Origin: Arthrobacter sp. MSA 4-2 | Lineage (GTDB): Bacteria; Actinomycetota; Actinomycetes; Actinomycetales; Micrococcaceae | NCBI RefSeq assembly: GCF_016405885.1 | Contig: NZ_JAEKGC010000002.1 | Location: forward strand, 62,001 to 126,000 | Direction: 5' to 3' | Length of the DNA stretch: 64,000 bases | In this document: positions 34,898-42,644 of the stretch, one piece after another | Position numbering within the stretch: the first letter of the stretch is position 1 | How the letters are laid out: the number at the start of each line of letters is the position of its first letter | Notes under the pieces: model-generated | Told to the model about the DNA's origin: nothing | Seen by the model: only the letters and a program-made list of their open reading frames with translations | The model's database searches: none | Program-made: the position numbers and the translations under genes

Positions 34898-36634
34898 TCA
34901 CCGCGCCCCGGTGAGACTGAGCTGCCTCCCCTTCCAGGTGCGGCGCAGCCACCGGTCGTGAGAGGCGACGACGACGGCGCCCGGATAGTTCGGGATCGCT
35001 GCCTCCAGCTGGGTGGCGAGAAAAAGTGAGAGATGGTTGGTGGGTTCATCGAGGAGCAGCACCTCGGGCGGGTCGGCAAGCAGCACGGCCAGTGCGAGCC
35101 GGCGCTGCTGACCGACGCTGAGCGCCGCAGCGGGCCGGTTCTCGTCCCGCGGTGCAATCAGGCCGAAGGTCCAAAGCGGAACCTGGCCAGCGCGCGCCTC
35201 CCCCACAAGGTCCTCGTAGACCCGCCGCGTGGTGCGTCCGGGGCCGCGCCCGCGGGGGTCGGGCAGGTCGACATCCTGGGCCAGGAGGCCGGCCCGCAGG
35301 GTGGGTGCCGCCGTCACCGTTCCGGAATCAGGGAGAAGCTCTCCGGCGAGCAGGAGCAGCAGCGTGGATTTGCCCGATCCATTGGGTCCCGTGATCAGCA
35401 CCTTCTCCCCCGCGCTGAGGGTCAGCGAGGTGGCACCGAGGCGGCCGGCGACGGCGGCCCCCGCAACCGTGAGGACCGGCCCGGCGAGCTGTCGGCCCGG
35501 CCCGGAACCCCCGCCTGCGGTGAGTCCCTGGAAGCGAAGTTCCCGGGGCGGCTTACGGATCTGCCGCTCCTCAAGGACTTCAAGGCGGGCCCGCGCGTCG
35601 TTGACCCGCCGGGAAACCGTCTTCGCATTCCGGTCGGAGTAGAACTTGGCCGAGCTGCGGGCTTCGGACCGCGGCGACCAGTCCTCATGTCCCACCACGT
35701 AGTTGGAGGGGGCCGCGGCTCGCAGCCGCGAGAGCTGCGCCTGTTCGTCGCGGTATCGGCGGGCCCACCGTTCCCGGGCATCGAGGCGGGCGTGAAGATA
35801 CTCGGTGTACGTGCCCGTGAACCGCACCACGCCGATGGCCGCTCCATCGCCGTCCCCGACCAGGGGTTCGGTCACCGCGTGGGGCAGCGGCGCAGGATCA
35901 AGGTCGAGTAGCGACGTCACCACCTCGTCGAGGAACGCCCGGTCATGACTGGCGATGAGCACCGGTCCCGACCACGACACCACCAGATTGCGCAGGTAGC
36001 CGGCGGCGTCGTCGTCGAGGTGGTTTGTCGGCTCGTCCAGCAGGAGCACGTCGGGCCTGCTCAGCAGCAGCCAGGCCAGGGACAGGCGTGAGCGCTGTCC
36101 CCCGGAGAGCTGCCCCGTTTTCCGGTCGGACGGCAGGCCCGCGAGGCCGAGACCCGTCACTATGGCCGGGATGCGGGCATCCACATCCCAGGCGCCGATG
36201 CGCTCCGCGGCCGCCAGTGCCTCCGCGTATTCGGTAACCGCCGCCCCATCGTCCGGGCGCCGCGCAAGAGCCAACCCCGCGGCGGAGACCGCGTCAGCGG
36301 CGGCACGGACGGGAGCCACGGCGGATTCCAGCGCTTCGGCAATCGATGCTTCCGGCCCAAAGGGAGGTTCCTGGTGCAGCAGCCCGATGCGGGGCCGGTC
36401 GACACCGGGAAGCGTCACAGACACCGTTCCCCGATCGGGCGCCAGCAGACCGCCGAGGATTCGCAGCAGGGTGGTTTTGCCCGATCCGTTGTCCCCGATG
36501 ACACCGGTCCGGCCCGCTGAAACGGTGAAGGAGACATCGGTGAGTACGCGCCGGGCACCGAACGAGATGGAGATGCCCTCAACCCAGAGGTGCGCAGCGG
36601 CGCGGGTGGGACGGGAAAATGAAGAAGCGGTCAT
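34898..36634 (-). CDS. ABC-F family ATPase, possible ribosome-protection antibiotic resistance factor
   Basis: The 578-residue protein has two ATPase domains without membrane segments. Domain one has Walker A GDNGSGKTTLLRIL and signature LSGGQRSRLSLAWLL with LLLDEPTNHLDDDA; domain two has GPNGSGKSTLLLLL and LSVGQQRRLALAVLL. A long charged linker (about 250-370) joins them and would reach the ribosomal E/P sites. The outline resembles actinobacterial TlrC/OleB-like factors. GAGGAT precedes the ATG at 36634, and that site is complementary to an upstream sequence after a minute uORF, consistent with induction by a translation inhibitor. Confidence 0.88.
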   Translation of the reverse strand: MTASSFSRPTRAAAHLWVEGISISFGARRVLTDVSFTVSAGRTGVIGDNGSGKTTLLRILGGLLAPDRGTVSVTLPGVDRPRIGLLHQEPPFGPEASIAEALESAVAPVRAAADAVSAAGLALARRPDDGAAVTEYAEALAAAERIGAWDVDARIPAIVTGLGLAGLPSDRKTGQLSGGQRSRLSLAWLLLSRPDVLLLDEPTNHLDDDAAGYLRNLVVSWSGPVLIASHDRAFLDEVVTSLLDLDPAPLPHAVTEPLVGDGDGAAIGVVRFTGTYTEYLHARLDARERWARRYRDEQAQLSRLRAAAPSNYVVGHEDWSPRSEARSSAKFYSDRNAKTVSRRVNDARARLEVLEERQIRKPPRELRFQGLTAGGGSGPGRQLAGPVLTVAGAAVAGRLGATSLTLSAGEKVLITGPNGSGKSTLLLLLAGELLPDSGTVTAAPTLRAGLLAQDVDLPDPRGRGPGRTTRRVYEDLVGEARAGQVPLWTFGLIAPRDENRPAAALSVGQQRRLALAVLLADPPEVLLLDEPTNHLSLFLATQLEAAIPNYPGAVVVASHDRWLRRTWKGRQLSLTGAR

Positions 36635-36700
36635 GGGGATCCTCGACGTCGATCGACCTCCCGCCGGGCACCGGCCGCGGACGCAGGAGAGGAACGAGGA
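36635..36700 (-). promoter_or_regulatory. Putative translational attenuator of the ABC-F gene
   Basis: The ribosome site of the ABC-F gene lies in CGAGGATC (36645-36638, minus strand), which is exactly complementary to GATCCTCG at 36702-36695. Pairing of these eight bases would hide the ribosome site. The 5' arm starts inside the stop codon of the upstream four-codon frame, so a ribosome stalled there would cover it and free the site. This is the logic of known macrolide/chloramphenicol-resistance leaders; here it is inferred from sequence. Confidence 0.55.
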
Positions 36701-36712
36701 TCACAGGAACAT
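36701..36712 (-). CDS. Leaderless upstream ORF encoding Met-Phe-Leu
   Basis: ATG TTC CTG TGA lies 67 bases upstream of the ABC-F start codon. Its ATG falls where transcription from the predicted -10 box (36719-36724) should begin, so it would be translated as a leaderless mRNA, which actinobacteria do readily. Its stop overlaps the anti-Shine-Dalgarno arm of the attenuator. Confidence 0.45.
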   Translation of the reverse strand: MFL

Positions 36713-36718
36713 GGACCA

Positions 36719-36749
36719 ACTATAGGCACACGGGGATCGCCGGGCGCAA
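36719..36749 (-). promoter_or_regulatory. Predicted promoter of the ABC-F gene
   Basis: On the minus strand TTGCGC (36749-36744) and TATAGT (36724-36719) are 19 bases apart. The -10 box is good and the spacer slightly long. The predicted start of transcription coincides with the ATG of the short upstream frame. Confidence 0.45.
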
Positions 36750-36829
36750 GGGCGCGGCGCCGCCTGCGCCACTGCGGTTCTGCCGCGGCCCCGCCGGAGC
36801 CGGCCTGGAGTTGGACTACCGTAGAAGGC

Positions 36830-37495
36830 ATGCCTCTTGCCCTCGTCACCGGCGCCGCCCGCAGCAACAGCATCGCCGCAGGGATCGTACCCCGGCTGAA
36901 GTCCGACGGGTGGGAGGTAGCCACCAGCGACCTGGACACCACGGACTACCCCTGCGACCTGTCCCGACCGACCGGCCCTGACGAACTTTTCGCCGCCGTC
37001 ACGCGGGACCGCGGGCCGGTCAGCACGCTCATCCTGAGCCACGCCCACGATGTCGAAACGGGGATCCTCGACACCACCGCGGAGAGCTTCGATCTCCACA
37101 CCGCGGTCAATGCCCGCGCCAGCCTGCTGCTGATCGCCGCCTTCGCCCGGCAGGCACCACCCTCCGGCGGGGCCATTATCGCGTTCACGAGCGACCACAC
37201 CACCGGCAACCTGCCCTACGGCGCCTCCAAGGGAGCCCTTGACCGCATCGTCATCTCCGCGGCCCGCGAATTCGGCCCGCGCGGTATCTCCGCCAATGTC
37301 GTCAGCCCGGGCCCGATCGACACCGGCTGGATGAACGAGGACCTGCGCAACACCCTGACGCCCCGCCACCCCCTGGGCCGCCTCGGCACGCCCGCCGACA
37401 TCGCCGGCGTCGTCTCGTTCCTTGTCTCCCCGGAGGGGCGCTGGATCACCGGGCAGCTTCTCTTCGCCGACGGCGGTTTCTCTGCCCGCTTCTGA
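36830..37495 (+). CDS. SDR-family oxidoreductase
   Basis: The 221-residue Rossmann protein has the cofactor loop VTGAARSNSIAAGIV, in which the usual glycines are replaced by Ser/Asn/Ser, as in some FabI-like or divergent SDRs. The active site includes Tyr130 and Lys134 in YGASKGALD, and the end reads PSPEGRWITGQ-like (SPEGRWITGQLLFADGGF), typical of 3-oxoacyl reductase-like enzymes. An NAD(P)-linked alcohol or ketone conversion is likely; the substrate is unknown. It is divergent from the ABC-F gene. Confidence 0.88.
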   Translation: MPLALVTGAARSNSIAAGIVPRLKSDGWEVATSDLDTTDYPCDLSRPTGPDELFAAVTRDRGPVSTLILSHAHDVETGILDTTAESFDLHTAVNARASLLLIAAFARQAPPSGGAIIAFTSDHTTGNLPYGASKGALDRIVISAAREFGPRGISANVVSPGPIDTGWMNEDLRNTLTPRHPLGRLGTPADIAGVVSFLVSPEGRWITGQLLFADGGFSARF

Positions 37496-37554
37496 CCGGG
37501 CCGGACGTCAACTCGTTCCAGGCAGGGCCCGCCGCTGCTGCATAGACTGCGGGC

Positions 37555-38322
37555 ATGGATGACCCCGCGTTCCTCGAGTCGGTAGTGGACACCCTCGCCT
37601 CCCTGCCGGGGGTGCACGCCGTGGCATTGGGCGGCTCACGCGCGGCGGGAACGCACACCGATTCCAGCGACTGGGATCTCGGCCTGTACTACCGCGGCCG
37701 CTTCGACCCTGAGGACCTGCGCAATGTCGGATGGCCGGGCGAGGTGTCGGACATCGGAGGGTGGGGCGGTGGCGTATTCAATGGAGGCGCCTGGCTGACC
37801 ATCGAGGGGAGGCGGGTCGACGTGCACTACCGGGACCTGGTGTCCGTCGAGCACGAAATTTCCGAGGCCGAACACGGCAGGTTCCGGGTGGAGCCTCTGT
37901 TGTTCCACCTCGCCGGCATCCCCTCCTACCTGGTCGTCGGGGAGCTGAGCGTGAACCGGGTGCTGTACGGGGAGCTCCCCCGGCCGCATTACCCCGACAC
38001 CCTGCGGGTGGCCGCGTCCGACGCCTGGTGGGCCTCCGCCAGCCACCTCTTCGACTACGCCGGAAATGCCCACGCGAGGGCCGGCCGCTTCGCCCAGTGC
38101 CTCGGACTGACCGCGCAGGCCGCGACCCACGCCGCGCACGCCGTCCTGGCCGCCCGGGGTCAGTGGCCCTCCAACGAGAAGACGCTCCTGACCCGGGCCG
38201 GAGTAGCCTCCATCGACGGCATCTTCAACAGCACCGGTGCGGCCCCAGAGGCCCTCGCCCGCACCGTGCACGCGACGCAACGCTTATGCGCAGCAGCCCT
38301 GGAAGCCGCCCGGACCGCGTAG
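37555..38322 (+). CDS. Nucleotidyltransferase-domain protein (antibiotic adenylyltransferase-like fold)
   Basis: The 255-residue protein carries the Pol-beta-type motif ALGGSRAAGTHTDSSDWDLG near residue 25-44 and a third acidic residue in RRVDVHYRDL. The remainder is helical with FDYAGNAHARAGRFAQCLGL. Family members transfer a nucleotide to small molecules (kanamycin nucleotidyltransferase-like) or act in uncharacterised roles. Its ATG is 59 bases after the SDR stop on the same strand. The substrate is not predictable. Confidence 0.8.
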   Translation: MDDPAFLESVVDTLASLPGVHAVALGGSRAAGTHTDSSDWDLGLYYRGRFDPEDLRNVGWPGEVSDIGGWGGGVFNGGAWLTIEGRRVDVHYRDLVSVEHEISEAEHGRFRVEPLLFHLAGIPSYLVVGELSVNRVLYGELPRPHYPDTLRVAASDAWWASASHLFDYAGNAHARAGRFAQCLGLTAQAATHAAHAVLAARGQWPSNEKTLLTRAGVASIDGIFNSTGAAPEALARTVHATQRLCAAALEAARTA

Positions 38323-38418
38323 CTCACGCTTCGCCCGCCAGGTCGAAAACGGGGGAAGCCACTGAGCGGAACAGGACGAAGCAGACGCCGCCTTGGACCG
38401 ACGTCGTGACGACCGCCT

Positions 38419-39141
38419 TCAGAGGTGCCGTAGATACCGCTGCGGAGCGGTGAGGAACTGCTGCCAGTTGACCACCAGGTCCAGCTCGTGCCACTCCCGG
38501 CGGCGATAGCCCCACTCCCCCAGTTCCAAAATCCGTGCGCCCGGCAGCGCGGCGAGCAGCGGTGAGTGGGTGGACATGACCACCTGAGACCGACCCGTGG
38601 CGACCTTGTCCTTGAGTATGCCCAACAACGCCAGGCATCCCGAGAACGACAGCGCCGATTCCGGTTCGTCAAGAATCCATAGTCCGGGACCCTTGAAACG
38701 GTCCCCGACAAGCTCCAGGAAGGATTCCCCGTGGGACATCTCGTGGAAGGTGAGGTCGGGCCGATACAGGCTTGGGTTTGCCTCGAGATAGCTGTAGAAA
38801 CCATGCATGGTCTCGGCGCGCAGGAAGTACCCGCGGCGAGCCGCACCTGCATTGCGAATCAGCTGCAGATGCTCGGCGAGCGCGGATTCCGATGCGCGCG
38901 TGCTGTGCCGGGCACCGGTTGATCCTCCCTCAGCGGAGAGCCCGTACGCCAGGGCGAGCGCTTCGATGATCGTGGACTTGCCTGAGCCGTTCTCCCCCAC
39001 CAGCACGGTGGCCGGTGCAAGGTCCAGCCCGTCGTCGAGCAACTGGCGGACCGGGGCGAGAGTCGCCGGCCAGACGTCTCGATCCAACCTGTTCAGCTCG
39101 TGCTCACTCACTGCGCGGAGCGGGTACTGCTTGAGTCTCAT
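38419..39141 (-). CDS. AAA-family (SMC/RecF-like) P-loop ATPase
   Basis: The 240-residue protein has Walker A VLVGENGSGKSTIIEALA near residue 47, a signature-like MSHGESFLELV, Walker B LWILDEPESALSF and the switch histidine QVVMSTHSPLLAALPGARIL. It is an ABC-type ATPase without transporter partners, of the RecF/OLD-like type. Such genes are widespread in actinobacteria and some act in phage defence or DNA repair, but this one has no established function. The divergent neighbour encodes a GIY-YIG protein. The ATG at 39141 is used; the long N-terminal extension in the same frame is not protein-like. Confidence 0.83.
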   Translation of the reverse strand: MRLKQYPLRAVSEHELNRLDRDVWPATLAPVRQLLDDGLDLAPATVLVGENGSGKSTIIEALALAYGLSAEGGSTGARHSTRASESALAEHLQLIRNAGAARRGYFLRAETMHGFYSYLEANPSLYRPDLTFHEMSHGESFLELVGDRFKGPGLWILDEPESALSFSGCLALLGILKDKVATGRSQVVMSTHSPLLAALPGARILELGEWGYRRREWHELDLVVNWQQFLTAPQRYLRHL

Positions 39142-39331
39142 GCGCCAGTGTGACACGGCCAGGGCCGCCGCGGACCCGGCGCAGGACTCCCCGCATGTCT
39201 TTGAGAACCGGGAAGACCACGAGGCCGGCCCCAGACCCGCCATCCAAGTCCCCGCCGTCGAGTTGGCGCCCTGACCGTCGACATCGCGCGGCGCCAGCCC
39301 GCCTTGCGCACCGGGGTCACGGACGACAGAA

Positions 39332-39347
39332 TCGAACGTATGTACGA
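39332..39347 (+). promoter_or_regulatory. LexA (SOS) box-like palindrome over the GIY-YIG start
   Basis: TCGAACGTATGTACGA matches the actinobacterial SOS consensus TCGAAC-N4-GTTCGA with a single mismatch (A for T in the right half). It overlaps the preferred ATG at 39340, a location sometimes seen for LexA-controlled genes with short or no leader. Confidence 0.5.
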
Positions 39348-39918
39348 TTCCGCGCGGAGCGACCGCCACTGCGTGTTGCCCGGCGGCGACGGGCGCCCCT
39401 GCGGCCGGCCCGCGGGCGACTCCCCGTTTCCGCTCTGCCCCGCCCACGTGGCCGCCGTGCTGGACTGGGCGGATACCGAGCTGGGCCACACCGACGTCCT
39501 GCCCGGGCCCTGTCTGGCCTGCGGGTCGCGGATCGGCGTGGTCTACCCCTCCGGCTGGGTCTGCGCGGCCTGTGAATGGCGCGTCGGGGACGCCCCCGAC
39601 GGGGACCTGCCGCCTCCGCGGGTCGACGTCGTCTACTACATCCGCTTTCAGGACCGGATCAAGATCGGTACGACGGCGAACCCGCGCCAACGGCTCGCAC
39701 GGCTATGGCATGACGAGGTGTTGGCATTCGAGCGGGGAGATCGGCTCGTCGAGCACCGGCGCCACGAACAGTTTGCGCGCTGGCGCCTGAACCGCTCCGA
39801 GTGGTTCGAGCCGGCGCCGGCACTCGAGGAACACATCCGCACCCTCGCGGCGGGCGTCGACGATCCCTGGGCACGCTATGCCCGCTGGGTGGGAGAGGCG
39901 GCCGCCCTGCGGGGGTGA
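39340..39918 (+). CDS. GIY-YIG nuclease-superfamily (T5orf172-like) protein with zinc-ribbon
   Basis: The product has 192 residues. The first half has cysteine pairs suited to zinc (HCVLPGGDGRPCGRP, LCPAH, CLACG, VCAACEW). The second half starts VYYIRFQDRIKIGTTANPRQ, the GIY-YIG-like core, with the catalytic-type Arg in RLARLW, then EHRRHEQFARWRLNRSEWFE carrying the His and Glu expected for this fold. The T5orf172 group includes phage and actinobacterial proteins of unclear role. The ATG at 39340 is used; a TTG at 39304 would add 12 residues. Confidence 0.75.
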   Translation: MYDSARSDRHCVLPGGDGRPCGRPAGDSPFPLCPAHVAAVLDWADTELGHTDVLPGPCLACGSRIGVVYPSGWVCAACEWRVGDAPDGDLPPPRVDVVYYIRFQDRIKIGTTANPRQRLARLWHDEVLAFERGDRLVEHRRHEQFARWRLNRSEWFEPAPALEEHIRTLAAGVDDPWARYARWVGEAAALRG

Positions 39919-40220
39919 GCCCGCCCGAGCGCGTGTCAAAGCTCCGTCGGGGTCCGAGCGCCGGTTAGCCCGACGTACCGAAGGGCGCAGCGCGCCGCAC
40001 GGCATGCTCTGGACGCACGGAGCGGAGATCAACGAGATCCTGCTGCGCTTCTTGGCCAGCTAGCCGCAACCGCTGACTCGGAACGCCGGCCTTCGTGCCG
40101 GCGCCCCGAGCACGCCCTCCCCCGGAATCCCCTGCGGTCCGGCCGGGGCGTTCCGTGAGGCCGCCGCGCCGGGTCGCGGCGTATCCCGACCGGTCCGCGG
40201 TTCCCCCCTATGCTCCTCGT
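39919..40220. other. Gap with a hydrolase-like tail and a hairpin
   Basis: No full gene is seen. A frame ending at 40063 reads LWTHGAEINEILLRFLAS, which resembles the C-terminal helix of alpha/beta hydrolases and may be a relic. GCCGGC cttcgt GCCGGC near 40086-40103 makes a short hairpin. The rest probably holds the promoter of the acetyltransferase gene. Confidence 0.35.
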
Positions 40221-40730
40221 ATGTCCAAAGGAATCGAGGTCCGTGCTGCGCGCGTCGAGGACGTCCAGGCGATGGCGCGGGTCCATGTTCAGTCGTGGCA
40301 GGAGACCTACCGCGGCCTCGTGCCCGATGCGGTACTCGATGATCCTGGTTTCCCCGCAGCCCGCGAACGCCAGTGGCTAAACGCGTTCACCGACCCGCGG
40401 TGGGCCACCCAACGCATCGCCGTCGCCGAGCACGGCGGGCCGCTCGTCGGCCTCGCGATGACGGGGCCCTCGGATGACGATCCGGATCTCATGCACCTCT
40501 ATGTCCTGTATCTCCTTGCGGAACACCACGGCTCCGGGACAGGCACCGACCTGCTGCACGCCGTGATCGACCCAGACAAAGTGACGACGCTGTGGGTCGC
40601 GGAGCGAAACCCGCGGGCCCAGGCGTTTTACCGGAAGTACGGCTTCGAACTCGACGGCGGGAGCAAGATCGAGGGAGGAGTCCTCGATCTGCGCATGGTC
40701 CGGCGCCCCGGCCCGCTCTCCCGCACCTGA
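40221..40730 (+). CDS. GNAT-family N-acetyltransferase
   Basis: The 169-residue enzyme has the GNAT pattern: VRAARVEDVQAMARVHVQSW at the start, the acetyl-CoA region LYLLAEHHGSGTGTDLLHAV, and TLWVAERNPRAQAFYRKYGF at the end. The acceptor is unknown. The ATG at 40221 is chosen because the 42 preceding codons are Pro/Arg-rich noise. Confidence 0.88.
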   Translation: MSKGIEVRAARVEDVQAMARVHVQSWQETYRGLVPDAVLDDPGFPAARERQWLNAFTDPRWATQRIAVAEHGGPLVGLAMTGPSDDDPDLMHLYVLYLLAEHHGSGTGTDLLHAVIDPDKVTTLWVAERNPRAQAFYRKYGFELDGGSKIEGGVLDLRMVRRPGPLSRT

Positions 40731-40824
40731 AGCCCAGCCTCCAGGCCGCCCTGCCGGGAAACGACCGGCCCCGCGATCCATTCTTCGATCCTAGTGATCG
40801 CCCGGGATGGACACGGGCAGCCTC

Positions 40825-41004
40825 CTACCCGCCGGCGCGCTCCAGCTTCTGCAGAAGCATCTTCAACGTTTCCTGCTCCGCTTCGTTCAGCCCCTCGGCA
40901 ACCGGAGAGTTGTCCATGAGCCGGGCCCACAGGCTGCGGTGGAGCGCCCGGCCGTCGTCGGTAAGGAACAGCACCTTGACCCGCCGGTCCGGCAGGCGGG
41001 ATTC
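40825..41004 (-). pseudogene. C-terminal remnant of a MarR-family regulator
   Basis: Fifty-nine codons directly after the UspA stop, in the same frame, read ESRLPDRRVKVLFLTDDG and continue to AEQETLKMLLQKLERAGG. That is the wing and dimerisation helix of a MarR protein. The N-terminal helix-turn-helix half is missing. The intact gene was apparently cut by a deletion or insertion that joined it to the uspA 3' end. Only read-through of the TAG would express it, as a UspA extension. Confidence 0.75.
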
Positions 41005-41949
41005 CTACTGCTCCGCCTCCCCTGCATCGCCCGACGCATCCGTGGCCGGAGCCGCGGTGCTCCGCCAGATGACCACGTTCCCCTTCGAGTGGTGAAGCAC
41101 CGCGTGGACCGTCGAGCCGAGGCGCGTACCGAGACCACCCATTCCCTTCGCGCCGAGGACGAGGCAGAAGGCATCGCCGGTCAGCTTGAGCAGGCTTCCG
41201 GGCACCGACCGGCTCATCAGCGGTACCTCTTTAACGGTGAGTTCGGGCTCCGTTGCGTGCGCCAGGTCGACGGCCCGACGCAGGATCGACTCGTCCTGCG
41301 GTGCCGGCTGCGTGCGCCGGCGCAGCAGCGAGGCCGGAAGGTCCTGCCCCACATGGACGACCTCCAGCACGGCACCGTGCTGGGAGGCGATGCGGCAGGC
41401 CAGCACCAGGGCCCCCAGACTTTCCTCGGAACCGTCAACGGCGGCAACAACGGGTGCACCCTCTGCAGGCGTCTGGCGGATCACCGCCACGGGGCAGTGG
41501 GCTCCCGCGGCCAGGTGCAGGCTGACCGAACCCACCAGTTGGCCGAGGAAACCGCCGAGCCCACGGCTGCCGGAGACCACCATGGAGGCGTTTCGGGACA
41601 GGGTCGTCATCACGGCGGCGGGATACCCGGTCACCAGGCGGGTGTCGACCCCCAGACCGGGGGCTGCCTCCGCCGCGATCTCCCGACCCTCCTCCAGAGC
41701 GGCCTCCGCGGCGTGGCGCAGACCGCTGCCCTCCACGCCCCGGACAGGGCCGAGGTTGTGGGTGAACAGCGGCCAGATCCAGCAGTGCACCACGGTCAGC
41801 GGCAGTGAGCTGCTCTGGGCGTACCGTGCGGCCCACCGGACGGCCGTGCCGGCCTCGTCGGATCCGTCGTAGCCTACGAGGACCGGGAGTGCGGGGCCGT
41901 TCATGCCGCCACCGCCGCGGCTGGCCCCGGCCTGCCCATTCGAGGACAT
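41005..41949 (-). CDS. Tandem-domain universal stress protein (UspA family)
   Basis: The 314-residue product has two Usp domains. The first (VLVGYDGSDEAGTAVRWAAR) contains the ATP-binding motif SGSRGLGGFLGQLVGSVSLH. The second (VVAAVDGSEESLGALVLA) contains LGAKGMGGLGTRLGSTVHAV. ATP-binding Usp proteins help survive hypoxia and stationary phase in actinobacteria. The ATG at 41949 has GGAAGG eight bases upstream; an ATG at 41904 is the alternative. It is divergent from a flavin-binding protein gene across a DosR-like box. Its last codon abuts a MarR remnant. Confidence 0.9.
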   Translation of the reverse strand: MSSNGQAGASRGGGGMNGPALPVLVGYDGSDEAGTAVRWAARYAQSSSLPLTVVHCWIWPLFTHNLGPVRGVEGSGLRHAAEAALEEGREIAAEAAPGLGVDTRLVTGYPAAVMTTLSRNASMVVSGSRGLGGFLGQLVGSVSLHLAAGAHCPVAVIRQTPAEGAPVVAAVDGSEESLGALVLACRIASQHGAVLEVVHVGQDLPASLLRRRTQPAPQDESILRRAVDLAHATEPELTVKEVPLMSRSVPGSLLKLTGDAFCLVLGAKGMGGLGTRLGSTVHAVLHHSKGNVVIWRSTAAPATDASGDAGEAEQ

Positions 41950-42011
41950 TCTGCGCGGGCCTTCCCGCCTGCCTTCCCTTCCATGGTTCCTCCTGCACCC
42001 TGGTCGCCGCG

Positions 42012-42038
42012 TCAAGCATCGAACCCTTCAAGCATCGA
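42012..42038. repeat. Direct repeat in the uspA/flavoprotein intergenic region
   Basis: TCAAGCATCGA occurs twice (42012-42022 and 42028-42038), 16 bases apart, close to one and a half helical turns. It lies in the divergent promoter region and may be a pair of binding sites. Confidence 0.7.
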
Positions 42039-42059
42039 GTGCCCGCCCCTTCGTGGAAA

Positions 42060-42073
42060 GGGACTTTGGTCCT
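42060..42073. promoter_or_regulatory. DosR/DevR-like box
   Basis: GGGACTTTGGTCCT matches 12 of the 14 central positions of the mycobacterial dormancy box GGGACTWWAGTCCC. It lies between a UspA gene and a PPOX-fold gene, both typical members of the DosR regulon, so hypoxia or redox control is plausible. Confidence 0.45.
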
Positions 42074-42182
42074 GTGCGTCGGTGCCGCCCTTCCGGACCT
42101 CCCGGTCCGCTGCGTGGCCCCGCCGTCGAACGAGGGAGATTTAGCGCTGTCCAACCGGCGGCCGGGCTCCTAGGCTGGCCGT

Positions 42183-42635
42183 ATGGAACCCGCAGCGGAG
42201 CAGACCGAAGTCCTTACAGCCGACGAGTGCTGGCGCCTCCTGCGCACCACCTCGGTGGCACGGCTGGCCCTGTGCGTCGAGGGCCAGCCCGAGATCTTCC
42301 CGGTCAACTTCCAGGTCGATCACGGCACCGTGGTCTTCCGAACCTCCGAGGGAACCAAGGCGCGTGCAGCCATTGACGAGGCGCCCATCGCGGTTCAAGC
42401 CGACGGGCTCGACGACAGCGGAACCAAGGCCTGGAGTGTGGTCGTCAAGGGCACAGCACGCTCCATCTCGACAACCAAGGAACTGCTTGACACCATCGAC
42501 CTGCCCGTCCACCCCTGGGAGTCCGGGCGGAAGGACCGATTCGTGCGGGTCACGCCGGACGGCGTCACCGGGCGCAGGTTCACCGTCGCCGAGGCCCCCC
42601 AGACCGCCTCGCGCGCAGCCGCGCGGGACGAGTAG
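42183..42635 (+). CDS. PPOX-fold flavin/F420-binding protein
   Basis: The 150-residue protein has the split-barrel layout of the pyridoxamine-phosphate-oxidase superfamily: CWRLLRTTSVARLALCVEGQ, PEIFPVNFQVDHGTVVFRTS and, later, VVVKGTARSISTTKELL. Actinobacterial members bind FMN, F420 or haem and reduce small molecules. It is divergent from a UspA gene and followed by a convergent second UspA gene, a group that resembles dormancy-type clusters. Confidence 0.85.
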   Translation: MEPAAEQTEVLTADECWRLLRTTSVARLALCVEGQPEIFPVNFQVDHGTVVFRTSEGTKARAAIDEAPIAVQADGLDDSGTKAWSVVVKGTARSISTTKELLDTIDLPVHPWESGRKDRFVRVTPDGVTGRRFTVAEAPQTASRAAARDE

Positions 42636-42644
42636 CGAGGCAGG

